A DNA stretch of 57,196 nt from Roseiflexus sp. (GTDB lineage: Bacteria > Chloroflexota > Chloroflexia > Chloroflexales > Roseiflexaceae): positions 1 to 57,196 of the forward strand of contig JANXAL010000091.1 of assembly GCA_025062325.1 (NCBI GenBank). The letters are read 5' to 3'. Position 1 is the stretch's first letter, and each line of letters starts with the position of its first letter. Of the stretch, positions 18,390 through 26,310 are shown in pieces. The notes under the pieces were generated by a model. It was not told the origin of the DNA. It was given only the letters and a program-made list of their open reading frames with translations, and ran no database searches. The translations under genes were made by a program, and so were the position numbers.

Positions 18390-18920
18390 TCAACGCCCTA
18401 CCATCAACCGCATGCGATCCTCCGGTGAAATCGGCTCAAACTGACCATTGCGGTTCAGATAGACGATTGCCTCATTCTTGACCTTCACCAACATATCGAG
18501 CGCGCCGTCGTCGTTGAGATCGGCAAAATCGAGCAGAACCGGCGTTTTGTCCTCCCCGGCGCCGAACAGGTACGGACCGGTGATTACTCTAGTTTTTGTG
18601 CTGTCGCCGCCGGGCATATAGATGACCACGACCTGCCGGTTGAGGTTCATCGCAATAAAGTGGCTCGGCGTCGCAGGACTATCGTCGTGCCCGACAACCG
18701 CTTGCGCGTGAAAGGTGCGTGTTGTGCCGTAGCGCAGATCGTCGAGGCGCTCGCGCCCCCAACTGACGACATTGCCCATCACTGCGTAGATCGCCAGCAG
18801 CGCCAGCACTATGGTGATCAGATACACCGCACCGTTGACGCCCACGCGCGGCACGACCGTCAGCGGGCGACCCGACGATAAACGGGAGTTATTTCGCAAA
18901 TCCTTACTTGTGACTGCCAT
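18390..18920 (-). CDS. Small membrane-anchored protein with FG-GAP/EF-hand-like C-terminus
   Basis: The 176-residue protein has a basic N-terminus, one membrane helix near 30-48 (VYLITIVLALLAIYAVMG), and an outer part ending in FADLNDDGALDMLVKVKNE, a calcium-loop pattern (DLNDDGALD) typical of FG-GAP/VCBS repeats. Only one such unit is seen, so the domain is a fragment of the usual propeller. AAGGAGGG lies at the right distance before the ATG. The function is unknown. The neighbouring genes on the same strand are more than 200 bases away. Confidence 0.75.
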   Translation of the reverse strand: MAVTSKDLRNNSRLSSGRPLTVVPRVGVNGAVYLITIVLALLAIYAVMGNVVSWGRERLDDLRYGTTRTFHAQAVVGHDDSPATPSHFIAMNLNRQVVVIYMPGGDSTKTRVITGPYLFGAGEDKTPVLLDFADLNDDGALDMLVKVKNEAIVYLNRNGQFEPISPEDRMRLMVGR

Positions 18921-19143
18921 TGTTTACCCTCCTTCGACGACTTCTTTCGCCGCTGTGGGCGTTCTTTTCCGAACAAAAACGAAACGTTTGTGCTACTTCC
19001 TGCATGGTATCAGAACATGTTTGCTATGTCAAGAGGATTTGCAGGGGAGTTGTCCGTAGTCGGGATCTCTCCTTCATTTGCGAGCGTAAAAAAACCTGCT
19101 TCCGAGTCGATGCAGCGATCTTCTGTATTCTCTGCGAGCCAGC

Positions 19144-20079
19144 TCAGGGCGCTAGATCGGGAGGAAACAGGTCGCGCTCGATTGCGCCGCCGTTCCATGG
19201 CGGCACAACGCGCGTAAAGTGTTCAGCCGAGTTGAGGCGCCGCTGCACGGATTTGGGCAGGCGACGCAGCCAACCAATGCCGCCGCCCTGGCTATGATGA
19301 CACGCCCGCGCTCGAATGGCCTGCTCGAAGTACATCGAGGTGTCAATGGTCGTGGTCACTGGCGTCGCTTCGCGCGCGGCGCGCACGAGGTCCACGTCGC
19401 CGTTCCGCCCGAAGCGACTCGGATCTTTTCCGAGCAATCGCATCACGAAGACAACTGCTGAGAGAAACCGTGCGCCGAACGTCGAATAATAGAGGCGTTG
19501 CGGCTGCCATGGTTCGAGCCCGGCGTCGATCTGCTCCGGGTAAAGGGTCGAATTCCCTGCAGCTTCGAATGCCGCCGTCGTCGCACGATGACAGAAGATA
19601 TGATCGGGATGCCCATAGCCGCCGTAAGGACCGAACGTCACGACAACCTGTGGCTGAATAGCGCGGATCAACGCAACAATTTGCCCGACAACGCGAGCGA
19701 TTGGTTGTTGGATCAACGCTGCAGGATGCTGATTGTCCGGCGAACCAGCCATGCCGGAGTCGCGGTGTCCCAGAAAGTGGACGCCGGTCAGTCCTAGGAC
19801 GCGCGCAGCGCACATCTGTTCGACGGTGCGCAGCGCGCCGACATCGGCATACCCCGCTAGCGCTTCAGGTGGAACGTCACCCGCCTCGCCGCGGGTGGCG
19901 CAGGCGTAGTGCACAGCCACGCCGTCGCTTGTGTAGCGCAGGATCGTTCCAGCATTGCCGAAACTTTCATCGTCTGGATGAGCGTAGACAAACAGAAGCC
20001 GCCGCGTTGCGGCATGGTTGCGTAGCCAGCGCGAGTCGATACCGTAAGCCGTGAGATCGTACGTCGATTGCGTCGTCAT
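19144..20079 (-). CDS. PIG-L/LmbE-family N-acetylglucosaminyl deacetylase-like protein
   Basis: The 311-residue protein has the family signature AHPDDE at about 33-38 (LLFVYAHPDDESFGNAG), a Rossmann-like core, and the downstream GYGHPDHIFCHRATTAAF segment supplying the second histidine set. These residues bind the zinc used to remove acetyl groups from GlcNAc-containing substrates such as GlcNAc-inositol or GlcNAc-malate, or sugar antibiotics. Which substrate applies cannot be read here. It lies 53 bases after the antiporter gene on the same strand and may be co-transcribed with it. No strong Shine-Dalgarno precedes the ATG. Confidence 0.85.
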   Translation of the reverse strand: MTTQSTYDLTAYGIDSRWLRNHAATRRLLFVYAHPDDESFGNAGTILRYTSDGVAVHYACATRGEAGDVPPEALAGYADVGALRTVEQMCAARVLGLTGVHFLGHRDSGMAGSPDNQHPAALIQQPIARVVGQIVALIRAIQPQVVVTFGPYGGYGHPDHIFCHRATTAAFEAAGNSTLYPEQIDAGLEPWQPQRLYYSTFGARFLSAVVFVMRLLGKDPSRFGRNGDVDLVRAAREATPVTTTIDTSMYFEQAIRARACHHSQGGGIGWLRRLPKSVQRRLNSAEHFTRVVPPWNGGAIERDLFPPDLAP

Positions 20080-20132
20080 AGTCGGATTCGCGATCCCCGC
20101 TTATTCGGCAGGTCCCTGTTTCGCTAGTAGGA

Positions 20133-21872
20133 TCAATTCGGCTGGACGGAGTATCGCATCGAGGCGCCAGAGAGCGACCCGGTCGCATTGGGCGCGATCG
20201 GCTTGCCAACTGCGGCGCACAGCCGCTCAATAGCGGCCTCAGCAGCGTCATCAGAGGGCGAGAGAAGGAGCGTCGCCCCCATAGCGAGATACTCGGCGCC
20301 CTTCTCCTCGCCATCGACCGTGACGGCGATAATGCCCGTGAAACCCAGATCCCGCAGCGTCCGTATGGCAGTCATATGTCCATCGGCTTCGGTCAAGGGT
20401 CCCAGACTGCGTGGTATGGTCGAGATCACCGCCCTGACTCCGGTCAGCGGCAGATGCGCCAGAACTTCTGGATCGTCCGCATCGCCGAAGATCGCGTCCA
20501 GCCCCTTTTCACGCCAGCTACGCACCGCTTCGGGGTTGAAGTCTACCCCCAGCAGGCGCAGTCCGGCTGACGCTAGTCCCTGACCGATGCGACTGCCGTA
20601 GCGTCCGAGACCAAGGATAATGACATCGTGACCACGATATTCGGCGCCAGGAGTATCCTCAGACATCTCGCGGAAGGGGTAGCGCCGCTCGAAGACGCCG
20701 AGCCAGGGTTCGCACCATGTATACAGATGGTGCGACCAGGTGATCATGTACACTGACACGGCAATCGTTACCAGACCGACCAGCGTTACCAGACCTATCG
20801 CCTCCGGCGCCACGTGCCCAAGATTCACTCCCATAGATAGAAAGATGAGCGAGAACTCCGAAATCTGTGCTACAGTAAGGCCAGCGAGAAAACTTGTACG
20901 TTTGCGGTAGCCCATGTAGCCCATGATTGCCATGACAATCAGCGGATTGCCCACGAGGACGAAGACTGATAACACGAGCGCCGGTCCTGCCTGAGCGCCC
21001 AGCATGGAAACATCGACAGTAGCGCCAAGACCGAGAAAAAAGAAGAGCAACAGGAAGTCGCGCAACGACGCCAATCGCGCGCCGATGAGATCCCGCACCG
21101 GCGTGGAAGCCAGCGAGACGCCCGCAAGCAGCCCCCCCAATTCCTTCCCAAGACCGACAACATCCGCCAGAGCTGCAAATCCCGCAGCCCAAGCCACAGC
21201 AAAAATCACCAGGAGTTCCGGTGAACGGACAGCGAATGTGGTCAGCGGAGCGGCGATATAGCGGATAAACATCGCCGTCAGGGTGAGCAGCGCCACGGCG
21301 CCGCCTGCTAGCAGAACAAAGTCCTCGACCGGATTGCGCGACGATGACTCGCCAATCCCAAGCCCCATAGCCGACACAACGACCATTGCAAGTACAACAA
21401 ATAGGTCCTGGACAATCAGAAAGCCCAGAGCGATTTTGCCGTGGAGCGAGTCGATCTCTCCCTTGTCGCCCAGCAATTTGACGATAATAATTGTGGATGA
21501 GAATGTCAGGGCTACAGCGACGTACAGCGCGGTCAGCCGCTCCATTCCCATGGCAAGGCACAGTCCGAAGCCTGCCAGCGACGTAAAGAGCACCTGACCT
21601 AGACCGGTCGCCACCGCCACTCGCCCGATGCTGCGCACCAGATTGACGTCGAGTTTCAGCCCAACCAGGAACAGGAGCACTGCGATCGATATCTGACTTA
21701 GCAGCGTGACGACCTCTCTTGAATGGATCAGGTTGAGAACGCCAGGTCCGGCGAGGATGCCCGCAGCGATGAACGCCACAATCAGGGGCTGACGCAGGAT
21801 GAGTCCTGCCAGCCCCAAAACTGTTGCCAACCCCAGCAAAAGCGCGATTTCGTAGAAGGTCCCAATCTCCAA
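20133..21872 (-). CDS. KefB-type cation/proton antiporter with TrkA-N domain
   Basis: The protein has about 579 residues. Residues 1-385 are some 12 membrane helices of the CPA2 Na+/H+ exchanger family (LIVAFIAAGILAGPGVLNL, ALTFSSTIIIVKLLGDKGEI). The cytosolic C-terminus carries a TrkA-N/RCK domain with the nucleotide-binding motif GLGRYGSRIG, acidic LGVDFNPE, and GDADDPEVLAHL. It would exchange K+ or Na+ for protons under control of bound nucleotide. I chose the TTG at 21872 because CAGGAG lies eight bases upstream. An in-frame ATG at 21896 would add eight residues that contain the ribosome-binding site. It is probably in an operon with the LmbE-like gene. Confidence 0.85.
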   Translation of the reverse strand: MEIGTFYEIALLLGLATVLGLAGLILRQPLIVAFIAAGILAGPGVLNLIHSREVVTLLSQISIAVLLFLVGLKLDVNLVRSIGRVAVATGLGQVLFTSLAGFGLCLAMGMERLTALYVAVALTFSSTIIIVKLLGDKGEIDSLHGKIALGFLIVQDLFVVLAMVVVSAMGLGIGESSSRNPVEDFVLLAGGAVALLTLTAMFIRYIAAPLTTFAVRSPELLVIFAVAWAAGFAALADVVGLGKELGGLLAGVSLASTPVRDLIGARLASLRDFLLLFFFLGLGATVDVSMLGAQAGPALVLSVFVLVGNPLIVMAIMGYMGYRKRTSFLAGLTVAQISEFSLIFLSMGVNLGHVAPEAIGLVTLVGLVTIAVSVYMITWSHHLYTWCEPWLGVFERRYPFREMSEDTPGAEYRGHDVIILGLGRYGSRIGQGLASAGLRLLGVDFNPEAVRSWREKGLDAIFGDADDPEVLAHLPLTGVRAVISTIPRSLGPLTEADGHMTAIRTLRDLGFTGIIAVTVDGEEKGAEYLAMGATLLLSPSDDAAEAAIERLCAAVGKPIAPNATGSLSGASMRYSVQPN

Positions 21873-22642
21873 TGTTACTACTCCTGAGACATGCATGATT
21901 CATTTCGGTATAAGACGCTGTCGCAGATCTTCCCGAAGCTTCCAACCAGGCAGATCTCAACTCCTCACTACGTATAGTAACCTTGGGGTTGCGACATTGA
22001 GTCGCAACCGAAGGCGCGGGACCGACCGATCCGGGCGACTGCCACTGCTTCTGAACATCAGAAATACCCTAGAGAGCAACGGAAGATCCATCCCACCCGC
22101 TCCCAAGAGGAGCAACACGCGGCAATGATTGGCAGATCCTTACAGGACATTTCATCACGAAAGCCCGGACACCGGCCTGCTCAGCGGCCTCGAAGCCCGA
22201 CTCGAGCGTCCGGAAACGTCACTTTGGCTCTCGGCGCTTTGGGGCGCATCATCAGGCAAAACGTCGGCGAGCCGTTGCTCCGCGCTATGCCTCCTCGGTC
22301 GAACAAGCCGCCTGTCACGCCATAGTCGTCTCTGCCAGGGTCTTCATCCACAAAGTCTTCGACAGCGGGATCGTCGGACGACGGATTCGTCTACTGTGCG
22401 CAAATACGTCATTCATGCCAAGCTATACGCTTCAGGCAACCGACAACCACGTCCGTTCCGGCTGCGCGCTGCACAGACGCTTGCATTGCTGCAATCCGAG
22501 TCCGTCGCGTCTCCGGACGCGCACGTCGGATGGACAGAACCTCGCATGCTGGAAGAGAGTCGCACTGATCGCGCTAGCGGCGACGATCAAGTCTTCAGCC
22601 AGCGGATCGTAATATGTAATAGGGATGCGCATACAGGGCGCC
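21873..22642. other. Gene-poor stretch with possible decayed coding sequence
   Basis: Open frames exist on both strands, but their composition does not look like a stable protein. A minus-strand frame at 22432-22671 includes ITYYDPLAEDLIVAAS, discussed under findings as a possible remnant. No RNA gene or promoter is clear. Confidence 0.4.
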
Positions 22643-23860
22643 TCACCAGCGTAATAATGCGGCAGTCCCACCCATATCGCGGAGCAAGCGCTCTTCCGCC
22701 GGACCGCGAACGAATTCGAGACGAGCGCCGAATTCGGCTGCTAGGTCCCACACGTGGTCACGCAGCGCCACTTCTTCAGGTTCAGCACAGATCATCCGGG
22801 CGACATCCAGGATAGCTGCTACGAAGCGATCTTCTGGGCAGCGCCAGACGCGCGCCTCCAGCGACCAGGGCAGCACCCATACCTGCACGCGCCCCAATTG
22901 CAGTGCGTCGAGCACTGGGCCCATTCCCCACAACCCTGGCTGCTCGCAAATACGATCCAGCAACTCGACCTCAGCACGACGTTCGGCTTCCTCCAGCGCT
23001 GGCAACACGTGGATCTCCAGATCCTTGGGCGTCAGCGCGCTAGCATTTTTCGGCTGCGCGATACGCGCGACTATCCGGCTGCGCGCACCGCGACTGAGAT
23101 AACTCTCGAAATGGCTCACCTGCCACTGCTCCCCCATCAGCACTAGGCGTTCAATGTCAAGGCGATGGAGGGCTTTGTCGAGCAACTGCGACAGGCGACC
23201 GTAGAATGCGTGCATCCATGCCCCGACTTTCGCCGCAGCGCGTTCCTCAGGATTCAGTCTATCGTAGCGACCGACGGAAATGGTGCTGCGCAGGTGGAAG
23301 ACATCGGTGATTCTTTGTGCCAGATCACGCACTTCACGCCATTCATCCGGTCTAACTTCAGCGAAAATCTGTTCGTCTTCCCGGATTTCGCCCAGAAACA
23401 CTTCATAAAAGCGCCACTTTGCGCCTTCGAGGTGCAGGACGCCAGCGCGCTCGTATTCGTCCACAGCAAAGAAGAGAGGCGTAAGGTAGGGTGTGCCGTA
23501 ACGGATATCAACTCGCCCGCGCGCCAGGTCGACAACCGGCAGCTCTACCCGTAAATCGAGTCGCTCGGTATGCAGATCACCGTCTGCATCGCGTACTGCA
23601 AAGAGCGCCAAGGTACGCGCTTCGGGGCGCTCGGCTTCGAGCAGATCCAGCACGGCGTCGTACAGAGGTGTATCGCGTTTGCCATCGCGGTTGCGAATTT
23701 CTGGCAAATCCTTCAATGTGTTTTTCACGCGCTTGAGCCAGGCTTTACCGGCGTTTTCCGGCTTTGCCGGATTAATGTCGCAGTAGATCGATAGCACTGG
23801 CGTTTGTGTTTGGGCAAAGTGCTCACGTAACGATCGAATTTGCTCTTCAAAACCAAGCAT
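22643..23860 (-). CDS. eRF1-like protein (bacterial archaeo-eukaryotic release factor family)
   Basis: The 405-residue protein starts with a region like the N-terminal eRF1-fold domain of baeRF proteins (TPVLSIYCDINPAKPENAGK). A VLRF1-like middle part follows (LDIERLVLMGEQWQVSHFES) and a C-terminal L7Ae/eRF1 domain-3-like part ending EFVRGPAEERLLRDMGG plus ALLRW. The short VRGPAEERL...GG.AALLRW ending is characteristic of this group as I remember it. I see no GGQ peptide-release motif. Such proteins are proposed to act in ribosome rescue or translation quality control; that is family knowledge and not shown here. AAAGGAGGG precedes the ATG. The gene stands alone, with divergent promoters towards the protease gene. 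Confidence 0.7.
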   Translation of the reverse strand: MLGFEEQIRSLREHFAQTQTPVLSIYCDINPAKPENAGKAWLKRVKNTLKDLPEIRNRDGKRDTPLYDAVLDLLEAERPEARTLALFAVRDADGDLHTERLDLRVELPVVDLARGRVDIRYGTPYLTPLFFAVDEYERAGVLHLEGAKWRFYEVFLGEIREDEQIFAEVRPDEWREVRDLAQRITDVFHLRSTISVGRYDRLNPEERAAAKVGAWMHAFYGRLSQLLDKALHRLDIERLVLMGEQWQVSHFESYLSRGARSRIVARIAQPKNASALTPKDLEIHVLPALEEAERRAEVELLDRICEQPGLWGMGPVLDALQLGRVQVWVLPWSLEARVWRCPEDRFVAAILDVARMICAEPEEVALRDHVWDLAAEFGARLEFVRGPAEERLLRDMGGTAALLRW

Positions 23861-23988
23861 TGATTACCCTCCTTTCTGCAAACTCCAAGACCCCGCCGCA
23901 CTGCGGTTGGGAACAATTGAACGATTATACCACGCGCGCTTACAGATTACTGACGTTGCCTGCCATGCTCGTAACCAGCACCGTAGGG

Positions 23989-23994
23989 TATAAT
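23989..23994 (+). promoter_or_regulatory. -10 element before the subtilase gene
   Basis: A perfect TATAAT lies 30 bases before the ATG at 24024. No convincing -35 match stands 16-18 bases upstream. Confidence 0.35.
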
Positions 23995-24023
23995 GAAGGG
24001 CGAGTCTAGAGAGGCACGAATCC

Positions 24024-26096
24024 ATGGATCGCTCCATACTCTGTCTCATTGCTCTCGCTCTCGTGCTAGTAGCGCCGCTCCCCCTATCTGTTGCAGCAAA
24101 CGTGGTCGCCGACGAACTTGTGGTTCGACTCGCGGAGGGCTGGTCGCTCACCGTCGATGCGCGCGTGCATGGGCCATTCGCTGCGCCCCTCAAGGCGCAA
24201 CTGGAGCAGGCTGGCGCCCGTAAGGCGCAGGCGCTCGGCGGCAACGCCTACCTGCTGCGCTTCACTCGCCTGCTCGACACACAGGCGCTGATCGCGCGCC
24301 TGAACGGCACGCCAGGCGTTGTCTACGCAGAACCAAACCGCGAGCGTCGGTCGTTGCGCGTTCCAAGTGATGAGGGGATCGACCGTCAGTGGTCGCTCGC
24401 CGTCATTCAAGCGTTCGACGCCTGGACTATTACCACTGGAAGCGACATTATCATCGCCATACTCGACACCGGCGTCTCGCCGTCGCATCCCGATCTGCGC
24501 GGACGCGTGCTGCCCGGCTTCGATTTCGTCAACATCGATGATGATCCGCGCGATGATGACGGGCATGGGACGTTTGCCGCCGGCGTTGCCGCTGCGGAAG
24601 GCGACAACGGGATCGGCGTCGCCGGGGTCTGCTGGCGCTGCCGCATTCTGCCAGTGAAGGTGCTCAACCGGCGCGGTCGCGGGAACGATGCTGCCATCGC
24701 CGCTGGGATCCGTTTCGCCGTGGACCGCGGCGCGCGCATTATCAGCATGAGCTTTGGCGGACCGGACGACTCACGCGTGCTGCGCGAAGCCGTCGCATAC
24801 GCGCAGGAACGCGGCGTCCTCCTGGTCGCAGCATCAGGTAACGGACAGGCGGAAGGGAACCTGCCCAACTATCCCGCCGCCTATCCCGGCGTGCTGGCAG
24901 TCTCGGCAACCGGACCAGACGATGGCGTTACCAGTTTTTCGACAACAGGCGATTTCGTTGCGCTTGCTGCACCAGGCGCTGGAGTGTGGAGCACACTGTG
25001 GCGACGCACGACTGGTGACACATACGGTGCTGCCGACGGAACATCTGCTGCCTGCCCGTATGTAGCTGGCGCAGCGGCGCTCGTCTGGACAGTGCGCCCG
25101 GAACTGTCCGCCCGGCAGGTCGCCGACGTCTTGATGCTCGGCGCCGATGATCGCGGACCTCCCGGAAAGGATCCGGCATACGGCTATGGACGCCTGAACC
25201 TGTTTCGTGCCGTGCAGGTCGCGCTGGATCCGAACCTTCTGACTCGTTCGCGGATTGAGGGGGTCGTGCAGAGCGTTGCACCAGATCAGACCACAATTGT
25301 GCTAAACAGTGGCCAAGAAACGCGCCCCGACGCGAGCGGCTTCTATCGTTTCGACAATCTTCCTGCTGGACAATATATGGTCACGGCGCGCAGTCCTTCC
25401 GGCGAGTCGCAACAACGCCAGGTGTCGCTCACCGGCACAGCGCTCAGCGTAGCGCGCGTCGATTTCGTGCTAGATAGCGCCATCGCCGCTCGCGCCGCAT
25501 TTGCGCCAGTTCCGCCGCAGCGTGACGCCGTCTATTTCCCCGAAACCGGTCATACCTTGCGCGGCATTTTCCTGTCGTACTGGCGCGCGCATGGCGGGTT
25601 ACCGGTCTTCGGGTACCCAATCAGCGAAGAATTCGTCGAGCGCGGCGAAGACGGGCGCGAGACGCTGGTGCAATACTTCCAGCGGCACCGGTTTGAGCTC
25701 CGCCCCGAGAATCGCCCGCCGTACAACGTTCAATTGAGTCGCATGGGCGACATCATTCTGCGGGCACGCAGCGTGAACTGGTTCACGCTGCCGAAAGGCG
25801 CACCCGCTCCGGGATGCCGCTATTTCCCTGAAACCGGTCACAGCCTTTGTGAGCCATTCCTCAGCGCCTGGCGATCTCATGGGCTGGAGTTCGACCGCAG
25901 GCGCGGCAAGTCGGAAGCCGAGAGCTTGGCGCTGTTCGGTATGCCGATCTCCGCGCCGCAGATCGAAACGCTGCCGGACGGTCGCCTGATCCTGGTGCAG
26001 TGGTTCGAGCGTGCACGATTCGAGGATCACGGACCTGACGGCGTTCTCTTCGGGCTGCTCGGCGAAGAACTGGCGCGTATTCGAGGATGGCGCTAA
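24024..26096 (+). CDS. Secreted subtilisin-like serine protease with YFPETGH modules
   Basis: The 690-residue protein has a signal peptide (about 1-25, LIALALVLVAPLPLSVAA), a propeptide-like region to about 110 (LARLNGTPGVVYAEPN type), then an S8 peptidase domain with Asp148 (ILDTGVSPSHPDL), His181 (DGHGTFAAGVAA) and Ser341 (GTSAACPYVAGAAAL). A carboxypeptidase-regulatory-like beta domain (about 410-485, GFYRFDNLPAGQY) follows. The C-terminal quarter holds two repeats beginning YFPETGH (about 510 and 600, LRGIFLSYWRAHGGLPVFGYPIS), a module common on secreted proteins of filamentous Chloroflexota and loosely LGFP-like. It probably digests extracellular protein, with the C-terminus holding it to the envelope. 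It is monocistronic. Confidence 0.92.
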   Translation: MDRSILCLIALALVLVAPLPLSVAANVVADELVVRLAEGWSLTVDARVHGPFAAPLKAQLEQAGARKAQALGGNAYLLRFTRLLDTQALIARLNGTPGVVYAEPNRERRSLRVPSDEGIDRQWSLAVIQAFDAWTITTGSDIIIAILDTGVSPSHPDLRGRVLPGFDFVNIDDDPRDDDGHGTFAAGVAAAEGDNGIGVAGVCWRCRILPVKVLNRRGRGNDAAIAAGIRFAVDRGARIISMSFGGPDDSRVLREAVAYAQERGVLLVAASGNGQAEGNLPNYPAAYPGVLAVSATGPDDGVTSFSTTGDFVALAAPGAGVWSTLWRRTTGDTYGAADGTSAACPYVAGAAALVWTVRPELSARQVADVLMLGADDRGPPGKDPAYGYGRLNLFRAVQVALDPNLLTRSRIEGVVQSVAPDQTTIVLNSGQETRPDASGFYRFDNLPAGQYMVTARSPSGESQQRQVSLTGTALSVARVDFVLDSAIAARAAFAPVPPQRDAVYFPETGHTLRGIFLSYWRAHGGLPVFGYPISEEFVERGEDGRETLVQYFQRHRFELRPENRPPYNVQLSRMGDIILRARSVNWFTLPKGAPAPGCRYFPETGHSLCEPFLSAWRSHGLEFDRRRGKSEAESLALFGMPISAPQIETLPDGRLILVQWFERARFEDHGPDGVLFGLLGEELARIRGWR

Positions 26097-26310
26097 GAGC
26101 ATCGCTCCCGCGTACACAGAAGTTTGCAGAACTTGCGACTATGCCAGCAATAAGACCGTGGTATCATACCTCCCGAACGCACAATCGACGACTCAGTTAC
26201 GTTCTTATGGTGAGAGACGGCGTGCCGTGGGATTGTGAACAAACATTACAGGACGTTCGTATCAACACGAACCCAGAATGCCGGGCCACCTGTGAGCGAA
26301 AGAGACGCCC

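Noticed and set aside
22129-22815. 228-residue plus-strand frame as a gene
   Set aside because: Half of it is antisense to the eRF1-like gene, the product is rich in Arg/Ser with no recognisable domain, and no ribosome-binding site is present.
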